Assembly (NCBI GenBank): GCA_029212275.1 | Contig: JARGOI010000154.1 | Location: 1 to 6,231, forward strand | Source of the DNA: Thalassolituus sp. | GTDB taxonomy: Bacteria > Pseudomonadota > Gammaproteobacteria > Pseudomonadales > Oceanobacteraceae | Direction of reading: 5' to 3' | Length of the DNA stretch: 6,231 bases | In this document: piece after piece, positions 5,161 through 6,231 of the stretch | Position numbering within the stretch: position 1 is the stretch's first letter | Layout: each line of letters starts with the position of its first letter | Notes under the pieces: model-generated | Told to the model about the DNA's origin: nothing | Seen by the model: the letters and a program-made list of their open reading frames with translations, nothing else | The model's database searches: none | Made by a program: the position numbers and the translations under genes

Positions 5161-6216
5161 ATGTCTGGTTCAGCAGATAATGATCAGAAAAATGGATTAA
5201 CAAGTTCTAAAAGAGCATGTTTAGAGCTGATGAGGATTGCTGAAGGTGATTATTCAACTCAAATAAAACCCAGAAGTGATAAAGATGAGTTAGGTGTCGC
5301 ATTATTTAAAATGACTGAGACATTGCGTGATGTAGCTACTGTGTCGCAAGCTTTAGCTGTAGGTGATTACACTCAAAAAATCACAATCAAGGGAAAGGAT
5401 GACAAGCTGGGAATTGCGATCAATCAAATGGTTGATAGTTTTCGAGACATAGTTCATCAAGCCAATAAGATATCCGGTGGTGATTATTCGGCTAAAATAA
5501 AACCCAGAAGTGATAAAGATGAGTTAGGTGTCGCATTATTTAAAATGACAGAGACATTGCGCGATGTGGCTAATGTGTCGCAAGCCTTGGCCGTAGGTGA
5601 TTACACTCAAAAAATCACAATCAAGGGAAAGGATGACAAGCTGGGGGTTGCGATCAATCAAATGGTTGATAGTTTTCGAAGCATTGTTCATCAAGCCAAT
5701 AAGATATCCGGTGGTGATTATTCGGCTAAAATAAAACCCAGAAGTGATAAAGATGAGTTAGGTGTCGCATTATTTAAAATGACTGAAGACCTCAAAAAAT
5801 TAGTAAAAAAATTAGATCAGCTTGCTTATTTTGACCCTCTTACTCATTCTTATACTCGCCATTATTTCAATGCTATCTTAGAGAAAACATGTGCTATTGC
5901 AGCACGTCATCATCGACAGTTTGCAATTTTAATGTTAGATATTGATGATTTCAAGCAAGTAAATGATTCTTTTGGTCATGATGTGGGTGACAGGTTATTA
6001 GTAGAATTTACTGAGCGACTTAAACGAAATACGCGTGATTCAGATTTTATTGTACGAATGGGGGGTGATGAGTTTTCTATTATTATGACGGAAATTAGTA
6101 ACGATAAAGAAGCTGGTAAGCTCGCAAAACAATTGATTAGAGTTTTATCTGAGCCGTATAACCTAGGGTCTTATTGCATCGGTAATCCCCCCATTATTAG
6201 GGGCTTAAGTCAGTAG
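5161..6216 (+). CDS. soluble poly-HAMP diguanylate cyclase, GGDEF domain truncated at the C-terminus
   Basis: This 351-residue product has no signal peptide or membrane span. Residues 29-209 contain five HAMP-like units of 39 residues in A-B-A-B-A order, each with a GDY element and a DELG/DKLG plus helix segment. The units form a 78-residue (234-bp) super-repeat. A helix (about 210-222) leads to a GGDEF domain: FDPLTHSYTRHYF (224-236), DIDDFKQVND (260-269) and GGDEF (301-305). The inhibitory-site pair Arg292/Asp295 is placed five residues before it. GGDEF enzymes make cyclic di-GMP from two GTP. The domain stops about 35 residues after the motif. The normal SIGIA strand and the C-terminal AD/AK helix are missing, and after YCI (338-340) the frame runs into unrelated sequence and stops at 6214-6216. 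The active half-site is intact, but the fold is probably incomplete, so cyclase activity is doubtful. A GATAAT at 5105-5110 could be a -10 box but lacks a good -35. Confidence 0.85.
   Translation: MSGSADNDQKNGLTSSKRACLELMRIAEGDYSTQIKPRSDKDELGVALFKMTETLRDVATVSQALAVGDYTQKITIKGKDDKLGIAINQMVDSFRDIVHQANKISGGDYSAKIKPRSDKDELGVALFKMTETLRDVANVSQALAVGDYTQKITIKGKDDKLGVAINQMVDSFRSIVHQANKISGGDYSAKIKPRSDKDELGVALFKMTEDLKKLVKKLDQLAYFDPLTHSYTRHYFNAILEKTCAIAARHHRQFAILMLDIDDFKQVNDSFGHDVGDRLLVEFTERLKRNTRDSDFIVRMGGDEFSIIMTEISNDKEAGKLAKQLIRVLSEPYNLGSYCIGNPPIIRGLSQ
5245..5478 (+). repeat. in-gene 234-bp tandem repeat, unit 1
   Basis: This encodes residues 29-106, one A-B pair of HAMP-like segments. It differs from unit 2 at about 15 of 234 bases (about 94% identity), in a mix of silent and conservative changes. 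Confidence 0.92.
5479..5712 (+). repeat. in-gene 234-bp tandem repeat, unit 2
   Basis: This encodes residues 107-184, the second A-B pair. It directly abuts unit 1 and the partial third unit without a spacer. The long identical blocks, such as the one covering IKPRSDKDELGVALFK, point to recent duplication or gene conversion. Confidence 0.92.
5713..5787 (+). repeat. in-gene tandem repeat, partial unit 3
   Basis: This encodes residues 185-209, only the A half. The first 69 bases or so are identical to unit 2, after which the sequence diverges into the linker to the GGDEF domain. The array therefore ends on an A-type unit, and that unit feeds the catalytic domain. Confidence 0.9.
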
Positions 6217-6231
6217 AACTTTCCACTATGC
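6182..6231. mobile_element. possible edge of an inserted element interrupting the GGDEF gene
   Basis: GGDEF homology stops after YCI. From about 6182 the sequence changes to a C-run/G-run stretch with an imperfect inverted repeat: TAA and CCCC at 6183-6190 against GGGG and TTA at 6200-6207. It encodes only a short out-of-family tail before TAG. An abrupt loss of homology in a conserved domain with a palindrome-like boundary is typical of an insertion sequence end. The window ends 50 bases in, so neither a transposase nor a target duplication can be seen. A deletion or rearrangement junction is the alternative. Confidence 0.4.

Overview
The window looks like an AT-rich gammaproteobacterial chromosome. 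The leading tRNA-Lys(UUU) fragment closely matches the enterobacterial gene and encodes its own CCA. Gene starts carry ordinary Shine-Dalgarno (SD) sites, and all supported genes are on the + strand. I cannot name the species. The mix of a tRNA gene, repeats, an AT-rich cassette and a broken gene at the right edge suggests an accessory region next to a tRNA locus.

Layout. (1) Positions 1-54 are the 3' part of tRNA-Lys. (2) Positions 43-423 hold two 118-bp direct repeats (89% identical, no indels) set 263 bp apart. The first starts inside the tRNA 3' end, and the second carries a stub of the tRNA acceptor strand. Both contain the same small hairpin, and two further perfect hairpins lie between them. 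(3) Positions 424-721 are non-coding, with two related terminator-like stem-loops that share a GGTTAG arm. (4) Positions 722-859 encode a 45-residue lysine-rich protein. (5) Positions 860-1177 are a leader without a convincing gene. (6) Positions 1178-3860 are a tight three-gene operon in which both junctions are 4-bp ATGA overlaps: a class V aminotransferase resembling 2-aminoethylphosphonate (AEP) transaminase, a CDP-alcohol phosphatidyltransferase, and a LicC/PntC-like nucleotidyltransferase. (7) Positions 3927-5072 encode an alanine dehydrogenase/transhydrogenase-fold enzyme resembling N5-(carboxyethyl)ornithine synthase. (8) Positions 5161-6216 encode a soluble diguanylate cyclase with tandem HAMP-like repeats. 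Its GGDEF domain is cut short by a sequence that looks foreign, probably the edge of a mobile element.

How the genes may work together (inference). The trio has the logic of head-group activation. The aminotransferase makes or recycles an amino-phosphonate or amino-alcohol phosphate, the nucleotidyltransferase turns it into a CMP/CDP-activated head group, and the membrane transferase moves it onto a lipid or glycan. No PEP mutase or phosphonopyruvate decarboxylase is present, so a phosphonate product needs genes elsewhere or an outside supply. The opine-type dehydrogenase 66 bp downstream could modify the amine by reductive condensation with a keto acid, but that link is speculative. The most unusual items are the tRNA-linked repeat pair, the coupled head-group cassette with a Gln where PhnW-type enzymes have Arg, and the near-identical 234-bp HAMP repeats in the broken cyclase.
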